Positions 1 to 8,461 are shown, counted from the first letter of the stretch. The stretch: DNA of 64,000 nucleotides from Bacteroidota bacterium (GCA_018830105.1 JAHJTC010000004.1:1-64000), one strand, 5' to 3'. Made by a program: numbers and translations. Notes: generated from the letters alone by a model not told the origin.

Positions 1-97
1 AAAGAACGCTAAAAACGTACCTCTTAAAAAATATCCAAAACAGTCGATAAGTACATAGAACATTTTTTCAGTAATTGTCAGGATGTAGTTCAACACC

Positions 98-132
98 GAC
101 TCCTCGCTGGGTCTTGCAGACCGCTCAGAGTC
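98..132. repeat. Hairpin abutting the stop codon of the first gene
   Basis: Two nested stems are visible: GACTC pairs with GAGTC, and inside it GGTCT pairs with AGACC around a short TGC loop, separated by an internal loop. It ends directly at the stop codon (position 133) of the minus-strand gene. No T-run follows on the minus strand, so it is not a textbook Rho-independent terminator. It may be a terminator-like structure or another member of the palindromes that separate genes in this region. Confidence 0.4.
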
Positions 133-684
133 CTATTTATTAGCATACGTTTTTTCTATTATCATTTTAGTCAGTAAGCCAATATTATTCAGTTTATCAA
201 AGTTGTTAATGTCTCGGTTTACTGCCATTTCAATATAAAATGTAGTTTGTCTCAGTATACCAGATATCATCATGATTTTCTCTTGGAGAATTATTGTCTG
301 AATTTTTTTGTCATTAAATAACGACTTTACAAACTCTTCATTTTTACTTTTTAGCAAATAGTTCCGGTTAAGTTCATCCGAATTTGTTGTTACTTTTTTA
401 CTTGAAAAAAAGGACAATGCTTTATCCATAAAATCGCTTTCTGATAGAAGAAATTTGGAGTCGCATTTGGAGTTTGGTAATTCAATTTCAACTCTTAATG
501 GTTTTGTGTCAGTTTCAATAAACACAATCGAAGCACCTTGAAATTCAAAAGTTAATTGAAGTCTCTCGAATTCTTTTGATTTTGTTTTAATTACTTTCAA
601 GTTTCCAGAATACAATTTTGCAAAATCATTCCAGATTTCCTTCTTTTTTGAAACATCATGTATTCCTACTGGTCCTATTTGCAT
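133..684 (-). CDS. Hypothetical protein, 183 aa
   Basis: I do not recognise this protein. It is a soluble-looking, lysine-rich polypeptide with no signal peptide or membrane segment. The start ATG (684) is followed by MQIGPVGIHD. Its stop lies next to a hairpin (98-132) and its upstream side holds two small AAC...GTT palindromes (706-798 and 838-887). It is therefore a single-gene block in the accessory array. The AT-rich composition and isolation suggest an acquired gene. No function is assigned. Confidence 0.65.
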   Translation of the reverse strand: MQIGPVGIHDVSKKKEIWNDFAKLYSGNLKVIKTKSKEFERLQLTFEFQGASIVFIETDTKPLRVEIELPNSKCDSKFLLSESDFMDKALSFFSSKKVTTNSDELNRNYLLKSKNEEFVKSLFNDKKIQTIILQEKIMMISGILRQTTFYIEMAVNRDINNFDKLNNIGLLTKMIIEKTYANK

Positions 685-705
685 TTTGTCTACTTTAAAT
701 TCTGA

Positions 706-798
706 CTAACGTCAAATTTTATCATTAATAATCAATTAGTTATAAAACGACAAATTTATAAAAAAACCTCATATCACCCCAACTTTTATTGACGTTAG
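706..798. repeat. AAC...GTT palindromic element, short variant 1
   Basis: Begins CTAACGTCAA and ends TTGACGTTAG, a perfect 10-bp inverted repeat around an AT-rich centre of about 70 bp. The same left end, CTAACGTCAAATTT, recurs at 838. It shares only the AAC/GTT termini with the longer family (i) palindromes downstream, so membership in that family is an inference. Confidence 0.5.
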
Positions 799-837
799 CC
801 GAATTAGTCAGTTAAGTTTTTATATGGAGGATTGTGA

Positions 838-887
838 CTAACGTCAAATTTAGTAAATTCATATTCCCCTCAAAATCTGATCGTTAG
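838..887. repeat. AAC...GTT palindromic element, short variant 2
   Basis: Begins CTAACGTCAAATTT and ends AAATCTGATCGTTAG, forming an imperfect inverted repeat with terminal CTAACG/CGTTAG pairing. Its left end repeats that of the element at 706. It lies 40 bp from the longer palindrome at 928. Confidence 0.45.
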
Positions 888-927
888 CATCGGAAATTAA
901 TTAGATGCTCTGATGTGGGGAATGTAT

Positions 928-1063
928 GCTAACGGATGGCAATATGCGGAGGCCGGGATTTCGAAGCTCCAACTTGTCAAACCGTTACAATTTTTAATAA
1001 ATGTACAAAAGTTTAAAACACCTACATCCCCCGGCTTACGTATATTGCGTGTTACCAACTGGC
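928..1063. repeat. Family (i) attC-like palindrome, copy A
   Basis: The left arm (928-966) reads GCTAACGGATGG, then CAATATGCG, then CCGGGATTTCGAAGC. The right arm (1026-1063) reads ATCCCCCGGC, then TATATTGCGTGTTACC. The arms are imperfect reverse complements around a roughly 60-bp centre. It shares AACGG at the left, TTCGAAGC at the inner edge of the left arm, a following TGTCAA motif and GTTRSCR with CTGG at the right with copies C and E, in the same orientation. Integron attC sites share the AAC/GTT termini and arm-plus-spacer layout, but the full RYYYAAC/GTTRRRY boxes are not matched here. Confidence 0.6.
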
Positions 1064-1123
1064 CTTTATTCATTTTCAAACAATTAGCTATCAAATTTGC
1101 AGTGCCACGTGCGTTTGAACAGA

Positions 1124-1185
1124 CACACTCTTTGACAAGTTTTGGTCGTGCAGTTGGCTTTTTGAGTGACTTGACAATGTGTGTG
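1124..1185. repeat. Family (ii) covarying hairpin, copy A
   Basis: CACAC-TCT-TTGACAAGT ... ACTTGACAA-TGT-GTGTG. Both the outer and inner stems pair, interrupted by a conserved TCT/TGT internal loop. The apical loop (TTTGGTCGTG, then GTTGGCTTTTTGAG) is nearly identical to that of copy E although the stems differ. It lies 15 bp downstream of the stop of the PHP/SMC ATPase gene. Confidence 0.7.
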
Positions 1186-1200
1186 GCTGTGAAGCGTTGG

Positions 1201-3795
1201 CTATTTAATTGCATATTTTCTCTCTCGTTGTTTAAAAGCATCTTCGCCACCTTCTAATATTTCACATACATGTTCACGAATTCCTTTTGATTTAAGAACA
1301 AATTTTATGCTTTTATCTTCAGGTTTTGAAAATTCTAATGCCCCTGATACATATTGAAATTTAATATTAGCTTCGTTTGGAGAGTCCTTACCATCTTGAT
1401 TAGCAACAATAATTTGTTCTGCGTCTGCACTTACAACAACATTTGGATTATGCGTTACTAATATAATCTGACGTTCTTTCTTTTTATCTTTTAAGTACTT
1501 AACTAACTCGTTATATATAGCTCTATTATCTAAACTATCTTCTGGCTGGTCAATAAGAATAGGGCAACTTTTATTACTAAATTCTAGCAATAACTTTAAT
1601 ATAACAAATGCTTGTTTTCCTTGCGACATATCAATAAATATATCATTTTGATAAGTGAGGTCATATGTTAATCCAAACCAGTTAGTTGATAATAGTTCGG
1701 ATGTTACATTATTATTAATATGCCCTCCTTTATACTCAATCTCATTTCGTAAAGCGCGATTTAGAAAGTCAGAAATATATGATTTTACATTTGAACTATA
1801 CTTATCAATAAAATCAGCAATATACCTTTGTCTTTCACCACTCCTTTGATTTAATCTAGTATCAAAAAATTCTTTTAAATTCTTATCCAGAATATAAAAA
1901 TTAGCTCTAATTTCTATACCGTTATAACTTAATGTTAATTGAGTTATGAGTTCCTTAACTTTTGTATAATATTGAAAATGGAGATTAACAATTACTTCCT
2001 TTAGTTTATTTAATTGTTCTTGAACTTTTGAAATGTTTTTTTCAATCTCTGTTATAATATTTAACTTTTTTCGCTCTTCTTCAAGTTTCTCTTTATATTC
2101 TTGATACTGCTTATTATTTATCAGATTTTTTTCACCTTTTTGATAGATATCTGATTCTTTAGCGGTTTTAATTTCTGAATTCCAAATAGAAATTTGTTTA
2201 AGTAAAGCATCATTTTTAGATGTTAATTGATTTACCCATTTTATATCTGTTTCAATTTGTAAGCGCTCAAATATTTTTTTAACAGCTTCTCTTGTGGTAT
2301 CAGACAAACCGTTAAATTCATATTCTAGAGATGTGTTAAAAACAGTGTATACTTGAAGTTTTTTGATAATAGCAAGGTCTTCGTTCGCAAGTATAATAGA
2401 TTGTTCCTTCTGAGAAATTAATTTAATGAGTTCTTCATAAGCTGTTAATTCTTCTTTAGATATTGCACTTCCAGAATTAATAGCTTTTATTTTATCTTCT
2501 AATGACTTAATTTCTTTCGATATACCAGATTTATCACCTTTTTCTTTTAATTCATTTTTATAATTATCAATCTTAGTTTGCAACTGAAACAGATTATTTA
2601 TTTTATTAATAATTTCAGTACGATTTGAACTATTGAAACTATCATACTTTGAAAGGTTCTTGTCTGTATCGTTTTCTTTAATAATTGTTTCAATAATTTC
2701 ATTAGTTTTTGCTACACTCGTTGCTATCTCATACATATAGCTTTGAGGAAAAAACTGGATATCTCTATTCAAGTTTGATTCTCCATCTTTCCATTTAAGA
2801 CTAATACCATTAATGTGATTATTAATAAAAGTTTCTTCTTTTTCTGTTAGTAGTTTTATTGATGGATCGATTTTTTTTGCAATACATTTTAAAAGAGTCG
2901 ATTTACCTGTTGAACGACCTCCAATTATTGTATTAAGGTTTGGGTTAAGAAATATTTCATTCTTCCAAAATTCACCTTCATTAATAGAAACAGAATCAAT
3001 AACATGATATCCTGTTTTTTCTTCTGGTTTTGCAGCTTGAAGTTTAACTCGTTCAGTTGGTTCAAAAGTAATCTGTTTCAAACCTTCAAATGTAGGGTCT
3101 GCTTTTATCCAAAGATTTTCTTTTAAATTATAAGAATTAATATTGTGATTATCGCTACAAATAATCATTGGAAGTATAAATCCTATACTTTTAAATACAA
3201 TTTCTCGATAGTCATTTTCATCAATCACTTTTCCTAATTCAAGAATATCAATGCTCTCAGAAAGAATCCTTCTTTTTTGTTGCATTTTATTCAGGATAGT
3301 GTTTTTGATACTTTCTACAGTATTAGTTTTAGTTCCAGCATGTACAGAAGTAATTCCTCCAAGTTTATGAATCAAATCACAAGTCTCAATTAAATCACAC
3401 TGAATATTGTCAAAACCTCCTTTGGATTCAATATCTTGTTTAGTTAAACCAACTGTACCTTGAATCGTTGTCCAAATGCTTTCGATATCAGATTTTTCAG
3501 GAAAAATACCAATAAAATGAATTGATTCACTACCACCTAATTCGGAACAAAATTCAATGCCTGGCAAAACAGTTATCTCATCACCGCCAATTGCTTGTAA
3601 ATCTCTAATCCTTTCAGCATCAATTACGTGATGGTCAGTAATTGCAACAACTGAAATATTATTTGAATTTAAACCATCTATAATCTCTTGATTAGTTATA
3701 CTCTTATTTTCATAATCATGAGATGAAGGAGTATGAAAATGTAAATCCCATTTACGCCATTCCGAACCTCTATTGTATTTGCTATATTCTAACAT
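1201..3795 (-). CDS. PHP-domain plus SMC-like ATPase (TrlF-like)
   Basis: An 864-aa fusion of an N-terminal PHP-type phosphoesterase domain and an SMC/ABC-type ATPase. The PHP part (about 15-240) shows DLHFHTPSSH, AITDHH, PGIEF, a conserved HAGT and SDNHN, consistent with metal-binding residues. The ATPase has Walker A GGRSTGKST (about 290-300), a long coiled coil (about 380-640), a signature-like MSQGKQA, Walker B PILIDQPEDSLD and an H-loop LVTHNP. The architecture matches proteins annotated as TrlF-family AAA-like ATPases. SMC-plus-nuclease fusions are common in phage defence, so a defence role is plausible but inferred. It is a single-gene block bounded on both sides by family (ii) hairpins and then family (i) palindromes. 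No frameshift or missing ATPase motif was seen. Confidence 0.85.
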   Translation of the reverse strand: MLEYSKYNRGSEWRKWDLHFHTPSSHDYENKSITNQEIIDGLNSNNISVVAITDHHVIDAERIRDLQAIGGDEITVLPGIEFCSELGGSESIHFIGIFPEKSDIESIWTTIQGTVGLTKQDIESKGGFDNIQCDLIETCDLIHKLGGITSVHAGTKTNTVESIKNTILNKMQQKRRILSESIDILELGKVIDENDYREIVFKSIGFILPMIICSDNHNINSYNLKENLWIKADPTFEGLKQITFEPTERVKLQAAKPEEKTGYHVIDSVSINEGEFWKNEIFLNPNLNTIIGGRSTGKSTLLKCIAKKIDPSIKLLTEKEETFINNHINGISLKWKDGESNLNRDIQFFPQSYMYEIATSVAKTNEIIETIIKENDTDKNLSKYDSFNSSNRTEIINKINNLFQLQTKIDNYKNELKEKGDKSGISKEIKSLEDKIKAINSGSAISKEELTAYEELIKLISQKEQSIILANEDLAIIKKLQVYTVFNTSLEYEFNGLSDTTREAVKKIFERLQIETDIKWVNQLTSKNDALLKQISIWNSEIKTAKESDIYQKGEKNLINNKQYQEYKEKLEEERKKLNIITEIEKNISKVQEQLNKLKEVIVNLHFQYYTKVKELITQLTLSYNGIEIRANFYILDKNLKEFFDTRLNQRSGERQRYIADFIDKYSSNVKSYISDFLNRALRNEIEYKGGHINNNVTSELLSTNWFGLTYDLTYQNDIFIDMSQGKQAFVILKLLLEFSNKSCPILIDQPEDSLDNRAIYNELVKYLKDKKKERQIILVTHNPNVVVSADAEQIIVANQDGKDSPNEANIKFQYVSGALEFSKPEDKSIKFVLKSKGIREHVCEILEGGEDAFKQRERKYAIK

Positions 3796-3886
3796 ATTAC
3801 TCGAAATCTATATAATCAATTCATGTTATAATCTACTATTACAAATAACAGCAAATGTATCAATCTATCACCAGTGCGCTCGCAAA

Positions 3887-3950
3887 AAAACAGCTCTTTT
3901 GCAAGCTGAAGCATCGGCTTGTGTCTCGGAGCTTGCAAATGTGCTGTTTT
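3887..3950. repeat. Family (ii) covarying hairpin, copy B
   Basis: AAAACAGC-TCT-TTTGCAAGC ... GCTTGCAAA-TGT-GCTGTTTT: two perfectly paired stems around the TCT/TGT internal loop. The apical loop is almost identical to that of copy F. It lies about 90 bp upstream of the ATPase start (3795), so the promoter of that gene must sit between hairpin and gene or within the hairpin. Confidence 0.7.
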
Positions 3951-4014
3951 GTGTGGTGGCTGTTTCATTTTTTTTGTTTCACAGTATAATTACCACTGTC
4001 GCTTCTTAGGCTTG

Positions 4015-4083
4015 TTGGTAACGGATGGGGCTATGAGCCGTTGCATCCCGAAGGGTGCTATGGCTTATGAGCCCGTGTTGTGC
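4015..4083. repeat. Family (i) attC-like palindrome, copy B (short form)
   Basis: The left arm TTGGTAACGGATGGGGCTATG pairs imperfectly with the right arm CTTATGAGCCCGTGTTG. This copy has almost no central spacer, so it is about half the length of copies A, C, D and E. It has the same orientation (AACGG at the left). It starts 14 bp beyond the stop of the lipoprotein gene at 4097. Confidence 0.55.
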
Positions 4084-4096
4084 TTTCGTGCTTTTT

Positions 4097-4465
4097 TTAT
4101 TTAGTTGAAAACATTTCAATGGAATTTGATTTTCCGTCTTTACCAAATATGATTTTCAAAAAAGTCATTTCTTTTGGATCAATATCTCCCCAACTATAAA
4201 ATTCTTGGACCGCAAAGTATTTTATTGAGTCTATTTCTTGTCCATGAAGTCTAGAAGGATAACCAATCATTTTTAGTATTTCAGCTTCAGTTTTATTTAA
4301 TAAAATTTCTCTTTCTATTAAATCATTCACCATTGTTGATCTTGTATCTAGAGTAATGTTTTCTCCACCTGCTTTTTTCCATTCTTCACTATTAAATTTC
4401 ACATCTCGATTGCATGAAAAGAGAAATATTATTGTAAGAAATAAAAATCCAAATCTATAATTCAT
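4097..4465 (-). CDS. Small putative lipoprotein, 122 aa
   Basis: The start is set at the internal ATG 4465 because MNYRFGFLFLTIIFLFSC is a clean lipoprotein signal with Cys18 as the lipidation site. The longer reading back to 4534 would add residues encoded by the repeat. The mature part has an S/T-rich segment followed by TEAEILKMIGYPS and a hydrophobic C-terminal strand. This recalls small SmpA/BamE-like lipoprotein folds, but that resemblance is weak. The gene fills almost the whole interval between family (i) copies B and C, exactly as a single-gene integron cassette would. Function unknown; probably membrane-anchored on the periplasmic side. Confidence 0.7.
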   Translation of the reverse strand: MNYRFGFLFLTIIFLFSCNRDVKFNSEEWKKAGGENITLDTRSTMVNDLIEREILLNKTEAEILKMIGYPSRLHGQEIDSIKYFAVQEFYSWGDIDPKEMTFLKIIFGKDGKSNSIEMFSTK

Positions 4466-4490
4466 TTTCAAGTCTATTCTTTTAGCATGA

Positions 4491-4627
4491 AGCACAACGG
4501 TCACGTATATGAAACGTTTGGCATTTCGAAGCACTTTCCTGTCAAGTTACAAGTGCCTATAATACGAGCTGAAATGCTTAATAACGCACTGACTGCCAAA
4601 TGTTTTATATACGATGTTGGCAACTGG
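4491..4627. repeat. Family (i) attC-like palindrome, copy C
   Basis: The left arm (AGCACAACGGTCACGTATATG, then TTTGGCATTTCGAAGCAC) pairs with the right arm (GCACTGACTGCCAAATG, then TATATACGATGTTGGCAACT). The centre holds the CCTGTCAAGTTAC motif shared with copies D and E. Same orientation as all other copies. It lies 26 bp upstream of the lipoprotein gene. Confidence 0.65.
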
Positions 4628-4787
4628 TGTTCATTCATATCTGTCTGTATGTCATTTGTTTAGCTTTATTTTCTTGTCATTATCAATCTGCACCAACCTA
4701 TCAACGAAGCACAAATTTATTTTGTTTTTTTGAGCGTGGACAATCCTAAAACCGTCCTGAAAGGCGGTTGCTTGGGCTGGAGAGGCG

Positions 4788-4848
4788 GAAGCTCTTTTGC
4801 AAGCCTTTGGTTGGAGCGTTGGCTCGTGCGGGGTTGCAAATGTGCTTA
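4788..4848. repeat. Family (ii) covarying hairpin, copy C
   Basis: GAAGC-TCT-TTTGCAAGCC ... GGGTTGCAAA-TGT-GCTT. Both stems form and the TCT/TGT internal loop is kept. The apical loop resembles that of copy D, which lies at the other end of the same operon. It sits about 32 bp downstream of the stop at 4880. A separate small hairpin (AACCGTCCT/AGGCGGTT, 4750-4769) lies just beyond and may end the operon transcript. Confidence 0.65.
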
Positions 4849-4879
4849 CGGCAGTGTGTAGGGCATATTTGATTTAACA

Positions 4880-6259
4880 TTAAAAACTATATTTCAATTT
4901 TAACATAAACATATTGTAATCCTTCAGATTCGAAAACAAATTATCTCCTTTGCCATCAAAAATTGTGGTTGCTAAAGTGATTTCTGAATTAATAGTGGCT
5001 TGGTAAGCAATCTCAGGCATATACACAAGGGCATAATTATCTTTTATATTATTCCAGTCTGTAACTATGAAACCACCACCAATAGGAGCTACTTTTAACT
5101 TTTCATTGAAAAATTTCTTTTCGTACCGTAAAAAGAAATAGTCATTCAGGTTTTCGGCTCCTCGTTCGTGAATAAACCCGTGCATGTATTGAAGATTAAG
5201 ATACGAACCATCCGCAAAATTGTAATCGCCACCAACAACAAATTTAATGTAAGGCTTTGTTTTGTCTAAAATTAATGAATCCTGAGTTACTGGAACGGGT
5301 GACAGCGGATAAAAAGCAGACAAATCATTGGTCATGATTACGTCTTCATCGGGAATAAATGCTGCTGCCTCGGCCCAAAAACCAATACCTGCAATGCTTG
5401 TAGCCAAATCTGCACCAATAATATGTGTTCTTGCAAATGAAAGCTGAGAATTGATAGTTATTCCGCCAAACGCATCAACAGGGATAAAAGTATTTCTTGT
5501 GGAGAAAGGTAATCCGTCATATCCCCAAACATAGCTCAGGGAAAAATCAACACCTTTTGCAAAACCTTTGAATTTTAAACCCGCTGTTGAACTTTCTCCC
5601 AAATTATAGCGCGGCATCATTAAAGTATCAGATAAACCTTTTAAGACCATGCCTTGTGGTAATTCTAAATTAGGGGAGAGTGCGTTTGCAAAAATACCAA
5701 CAGGCATATTCGCAGGTTGGAAAAAAGGAATAAAAATCCCTTGAAGCGAGAAGTCACTGTTTATGTAGTAATTTAGGTTAATAGCATCAGAACCACGACG
5801 ACGACCAAAATCTAAAATGTCTTCCAAATCTAATGGATTAAGGTTGTCTGTTGGATTTAATTTATCGGCAGTTCCCCAAACAATGCGTTGACGACCAATG
5901 GTAACATCTAAATTTTCAGTAAGAAAACCGTATAACTGAACATACGCTTCCCTGATTTCAAGATTATAAGGGTCAATAATCCCTTTATTATAAAGGTCAG
6001 ATGATGAATTAATACCGGGCAGGCCAATATTACGCAACCAGACTTCGCTGTAAAATTTTGAATTATCGGTAATTCTTTTGTCAAGTTTTAAAGTCAGACG
6101 GTTTTCGTTCCAAGCCCAATCGTTGGGTGATTTAAGTAAAAAACGTTGGTCGGTTAAAAGTTCACCTGACAGTTTAAGGCTGTTATCTTCCTGTGCATTA
6201 GTTACGCTTGAAACGGAAACAAGCAGAAGCATAGAAAAAAATAAAATTCTTGTTTTCAT
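4880..6259 (-). CDS. Outer-membrane beta-barrel protein (DUF1302-like), 459 aa
   Basis: A signal peptide (about 1-22, ending TNAQ) precedes a long series of alternating beta strands, ending in MFMLKLKYSF with the terminal aromatic residue typical of outer-membrane barrels. The segment REAYVQLYGF ... VTIGRQRIVWGTADKLNPTD resembles the porin-like DUF1302/alginate-export-type barrel proteins. It is the last gene of the operon, and its ATG overlaps the original TGA of the frameshifted glycosyltransferase gene (ATGA), showing translational coupling. Together with the upstream RND protein and LolA-like protein it suggests an envelope-spanning route for a hydrophobic compound. The substrate is unknown. 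Confidence 0.75.
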   Translation of the reverse strand: MKTRILFFSMLLLVSVSSVTNAQEDNSLKLSGELLTDQRFLLKSPNDWAWNENRLTLKLDKRITDNSKFYSEVWLRNIGLPGINSSSDLYNKGIIDPYNLEIREAYVQLYGFLTENLDVTIGRQRIVWGTADKLNPTDNLNPLDLEDILDFGRRRGSDAINLNYYINSDFSLQGIFIPFFQPANMPVGIFANALSPNLELPQGMVLKGLSDTLMMPRYNLGESSTAGLKFKGFAKGVDFSLSYVWGYDGLPFSTRNTFIPVDAFGGITINSQLSFARTHIIGADLATSIAGIGFWAEAAAFIPDEDVIMTNDLSAFYPLSPVPVTQDSLILDKTKPYIKFVVGGDYNFADGSYLNLQYMHGFIHERGAENLNDYFFLRYEKKFFNEKLKVAPIGGGFIVTDWNNIKDNYALVYMPEIAYQATINSEITLATTIFDGKGDNLFSNLKDYNMFMLKLKYSF

Positions 6260-6439
6260 AAATCTATATTTTTTTTGATTTGATTTCTAACGATTTTTGT
6301 TAACAAATTAAAGCTGTTAAACGCCGCTAATGCAATTTGATGCCCCTCCATAACAAATTCTTTAACGGCTTGCGATTGTGAGGTTTTATCAAATTTGGTT
6401 GGATGTTTTAGTCCTTCGAGCATCACATATTTAACTTTT
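6256..6439 (-). pseudogene. Out-of-frame 3' remainder of the second glycosyltransferase
   Basis: Downstream of the premature stop of the 6423-6947 gene the other frame reads VKYVMLEGLKHPTKFDKTS and continues through FVMEGHQIALAAFNSFNLL to IDL-stop. This matches the C-terminal third of the neighbouring paralog (IKFIRLKGMAHKDKYKK through YTAFKNYELLL). Adding one A to the A7 run (T7 at 6436-6442) restores a 230-aa protein against 231 aa in the paralog. The restored TGA overlaps the next ATG at 6257-6259. The break is therefore recent, phase-variable or a sequencing error. Confidence 0.75.
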
Positions 6440-6947
6440 TTTCGTGTGCCATATAGTAAAGATTAATCAGGGTTTCTACCCCAAATTTTGATGCTTTCAT
6501 ATCTTGCAAAATTGACAGTACATCCTTCTTTAACAGTGCCCTTTCGCCAGTGAACGATTTGAACGGGTTGATTTTATAGTTAATCAGGGGCTCTGTTGCC
6601 TGGCCTAATACCATATCTGCCTCGTTGTTAAAAATGGGACTGATTAGCTGCTCAAAATGCTCCTCTTTTAGGTTAGACAAATCGGCATCAATGAAAACAA
6701 TAATTTCTCCTGTTGAATTTTCTACCCCGGTTGCCATTGCATAACCTTTCCCTTTATTCTCAGGAAGTGCAATATATTTAAGTGAGGAGAAATTCAAAAG
6801 TTCACCTAAAATTTTGGCCGTACCGTCTGTTGACCCATCGTTTACAACAATTACCTCATCAAAAAAGTAATCGCACACGGCTGTTACTACTTCTTTGATT
6901 GTTTTCTCCTCGTTATACGCACAAATTATTGCTGAAATTTTACTCAT
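6423..6947 (-). CDS. Family 2 glycosyltransferase, truncated by frameshift
   Basis: A GT-A-type glycosyltransferase 2 domain: SAIICAYNEEKTI at the N terminus, VVNDGSTDGT and the metal-binding FIDADLSN. It is a tandem paralog of the gene at 6944-7639, with the same ENKGKGYAMA and TGERALLKKD segments. The reading frame stops after 174 aa (EKKLNM), immediately after a run of seven A. The start ATG overlaps the stop of the upstream paralog by 4 nt. The catalytic GT-A motifs are all upstream of the break, so a shortened enzyme is conceivable, but loss of the C-terminal 55 residues probably affects it. The acceptor is unknown; location next to acyltransferases suggests a lipid glycosyltransferase. 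Confidence 0.8.
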   Translation of the reverse strand: MSKISAIICAYNEEKTIKEVVTAVCDYFFDEVIVVNDGSTDGTAKILGELLNFSSLKYIALPENKGKGYAMATGVENSTGEIIVFIDADLSNLKEEHFEQLISPIFNNEADMVLGQATEPLINYKINPFKSFTGERALLKKDVLSILQDMKASKFGVETLINLYYMAHEKKLNM

Positions 6948-7639
6948 TGTTTCACTCTTTTAGAAATTTGCTTTTCTACAGATTTTAGCAAAAGCTCATA
7001 ATTTTTAAAGGCTGTATAGGCAATTTCAAAACCTTCGTTAATATAGCCTGTTGTTGCCTTAAACGCAGACATTTTCTTGTACTTATCCTTATGTGCCATC
7101 CCTTTCAACCTGATAAACTTTATGGATTTGCCAATAGATATGTAATAAAAATACAATAGGGTTTCTACACCAAAACGTGATTCCTTCATTTTATCAAGAA
7201 TTGGTATAATATCTTCTTTGTATAAAGCTCTTTCGCCTGTCAATATTTTTAAAGGGTTTATATCCTGATTTAAAATATTTACAGTAGAATAGCCTAAAAC
7301 CATGTCCGATTCTTCTTTTAATAAAGGATTGGTTAATTGATTAATGTATCCCTGAACAATGTTCGACTGGTCGGCATCAACAAATAGCATAATATCAAAG
7401 ATTGAATTTTCAACACCCACCGCCATAGCGTAGCCTTTCCCTTTGTTTTCTGCTAAATGGATTGCTGTTATCTCAATCTCTTTCTGCAGCTCCTCAATTA
7501 TTTTCTTAGTACTATCTGAAGACCCATCGTTAACTACAATAATCTCACTAACAATTAAAGATTCTGAAACTGAAAGAATGACATCTTTTAGCGTTTTCTC
7601 TTCGTTATATGCACATATTATTGCTGACACCTTTTTCAT
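6944..7639 (-). CDS. Family 2 glycosyltransferase, 231 aa
   Basis: A short single-domain GT2 enzyme without membrane helices: SAIICAYNEEKTL, VVNDGSSDST and LFVDADQSN (the nucleotide-sugar/metal DxD region) are all present, followed by TGERALYKED. It would transfer a sugar from a nucleotide- or lipid-linked donor at the cytoplasmic face; the substrate cannot be read from the sequence. The start overlaps the upstream acyltransferase stop by 4 nt (ATGA) and its own stop overlaps the next gene's start, so the genes are translationally coupled. The intact copy is the reference that reveals the frameshift in the downstream paralog. Confidence 0.85.
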   Translation of the reverse strand: MKKVSAIICAYNEEKTLKDVILSVSESLIVSEIIVVNDGSSDSTKKIIEELQKEIEITAIHLAENKGKGYAMAVGVENSIFDIMLFVDADQSNIVQGYINQLTNPLLKEESDMVLGYSTVNILNQDINPLKILTGERALYKEDIIPILDKMKESRFGVETLLYFYYISIGKSIKFIRLKGMAHKDKYKKMSAFKATTGYINEGFEIAYTAFKNYELLLKSVEKQISKRVKQ

Positions 7640-8457
7640 ATTGCGTTTTTTAAGTTATACACCTGTTTTTTTACAAATTGTGCCCAATCGTGGTGCGACC
7701 TTGACATATCGAAGGTGTTGTATGAAATGGGCTTGCCTATTTTAACCCTTATGGTTTTATTTCGTTTGTTAAATAGTTCATGAGGCAATAGAACTAATTC
7801 TAAGGTTTTACTTATTCCAAAAGTTTTTCGGGCGATATATATAAAATAAAAAAGAAGTGAATTTCGCCCGTAGAAATAAAACGGAACAACGTTACGCTGA
7901 TACGCAACCGCTTTAATAAACCCTTTTTGCCAATCACTATCCTCAACTTTTCCCTTTTGAATCCTCGAAACAAGACCAGCGGGGAAATGAGTGATAGGGA
8001 TATCAGAATTAAATACTCTCTCCAGCTCTATAACATAATCCCTTGGATTCGCTCCAAAAACATTTACCGCAGCAATATTCCCTTTTAAATGGGGTATAAG
8101 CATAAACACGTTGTTGCCGATAGCCTTAAAATCACCGTATTTGTTAGCAACTGTGCTTGTTAGAATTAGGCCATCAACAAATCCAAAAGGATGATTTGCC
8201 ACAAAAAAGCATTTACCGTTTTCGGGCAAATTCTCAATTCCTTCAATTTCAACTTTTATATTTAGCTCCTTAATTATTTTGGATAAAAAATCAACTCCTT
8301 CGAAATTTGCGTAAACAGATAGAATTCGATTTATCTCATTTTGCCTGATAATTAGTTTAATCAGGTAAATTATAAAGTTAGGTAAGCGTTTCAGTAGCTT
8401 TGAATCGCTTGCTTTTATAAGCCTGTGAATATTGATATATTCTTTTGATAAATCCAT
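7636..8457 (-). CDS. Lysophospholipid acyltransferase-family protein, 273 aa
   Basis: A PlsC-like acyltransferase of the 'hemolysin'/COG3176-type subgroup. The catalytic block is NHPFGFVDG with His89 and Asp95, an HX5D spacing that is characteristic of this subgroup rather than HX4D. FPAGLVSR follows as the glycerophosphate-binding-like motif, then WQKGFIKAV. There is a basic, amphipathic N terminus but no signal peptide. Expected to move an acyl chain onto a lipid or lysolipid at the inner membrane. It sits between the patatin-like lipase and the glycosyltransferase in the operon and overlaps the latter by 4 nt. The exact acceptor is unknown. Confidence 0.8.
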   Translation of the reverse strand: MDLSKEYINIHRLIKASDSKLLKRLPNFIIYLIKLIIRQNEINRILSVYANFEGVDFLSKIIKELNIKVEIEGIENLPENGKCFFVANHPFGFVDGLILTSTVANKYGDFKAIGNNVFMLIPHLKGNIAAVNVFGANPRDYVIELERVFNSDIPITHFPAGLVSRIQKGKVEDSDWQKGFIKAVAYQRNVVPFYFYGRNSLLFYFIYIARKTFGISKTLELVLLPHELFNKRNKTIRVKIGKPISYNTFDMSRSHHDWAQFVKKQVYNLKNAI

Positions 8458-8461
8458 TCCC

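Noticed and set aside
897..1250. Open frames of about 115 aa on both strands across the palindrome and hairpin A
   Set aside because: They lie entirely on the structured repeats and overlap the ATPase gene's end; the coding appearance comes from the repeat sequence.
3773..4104. Short plus-strand frames with hydrophobic ends
   Set aside because: Composed of hairpin (ii) and palindrome (i) copies B; no start or neighbour support.
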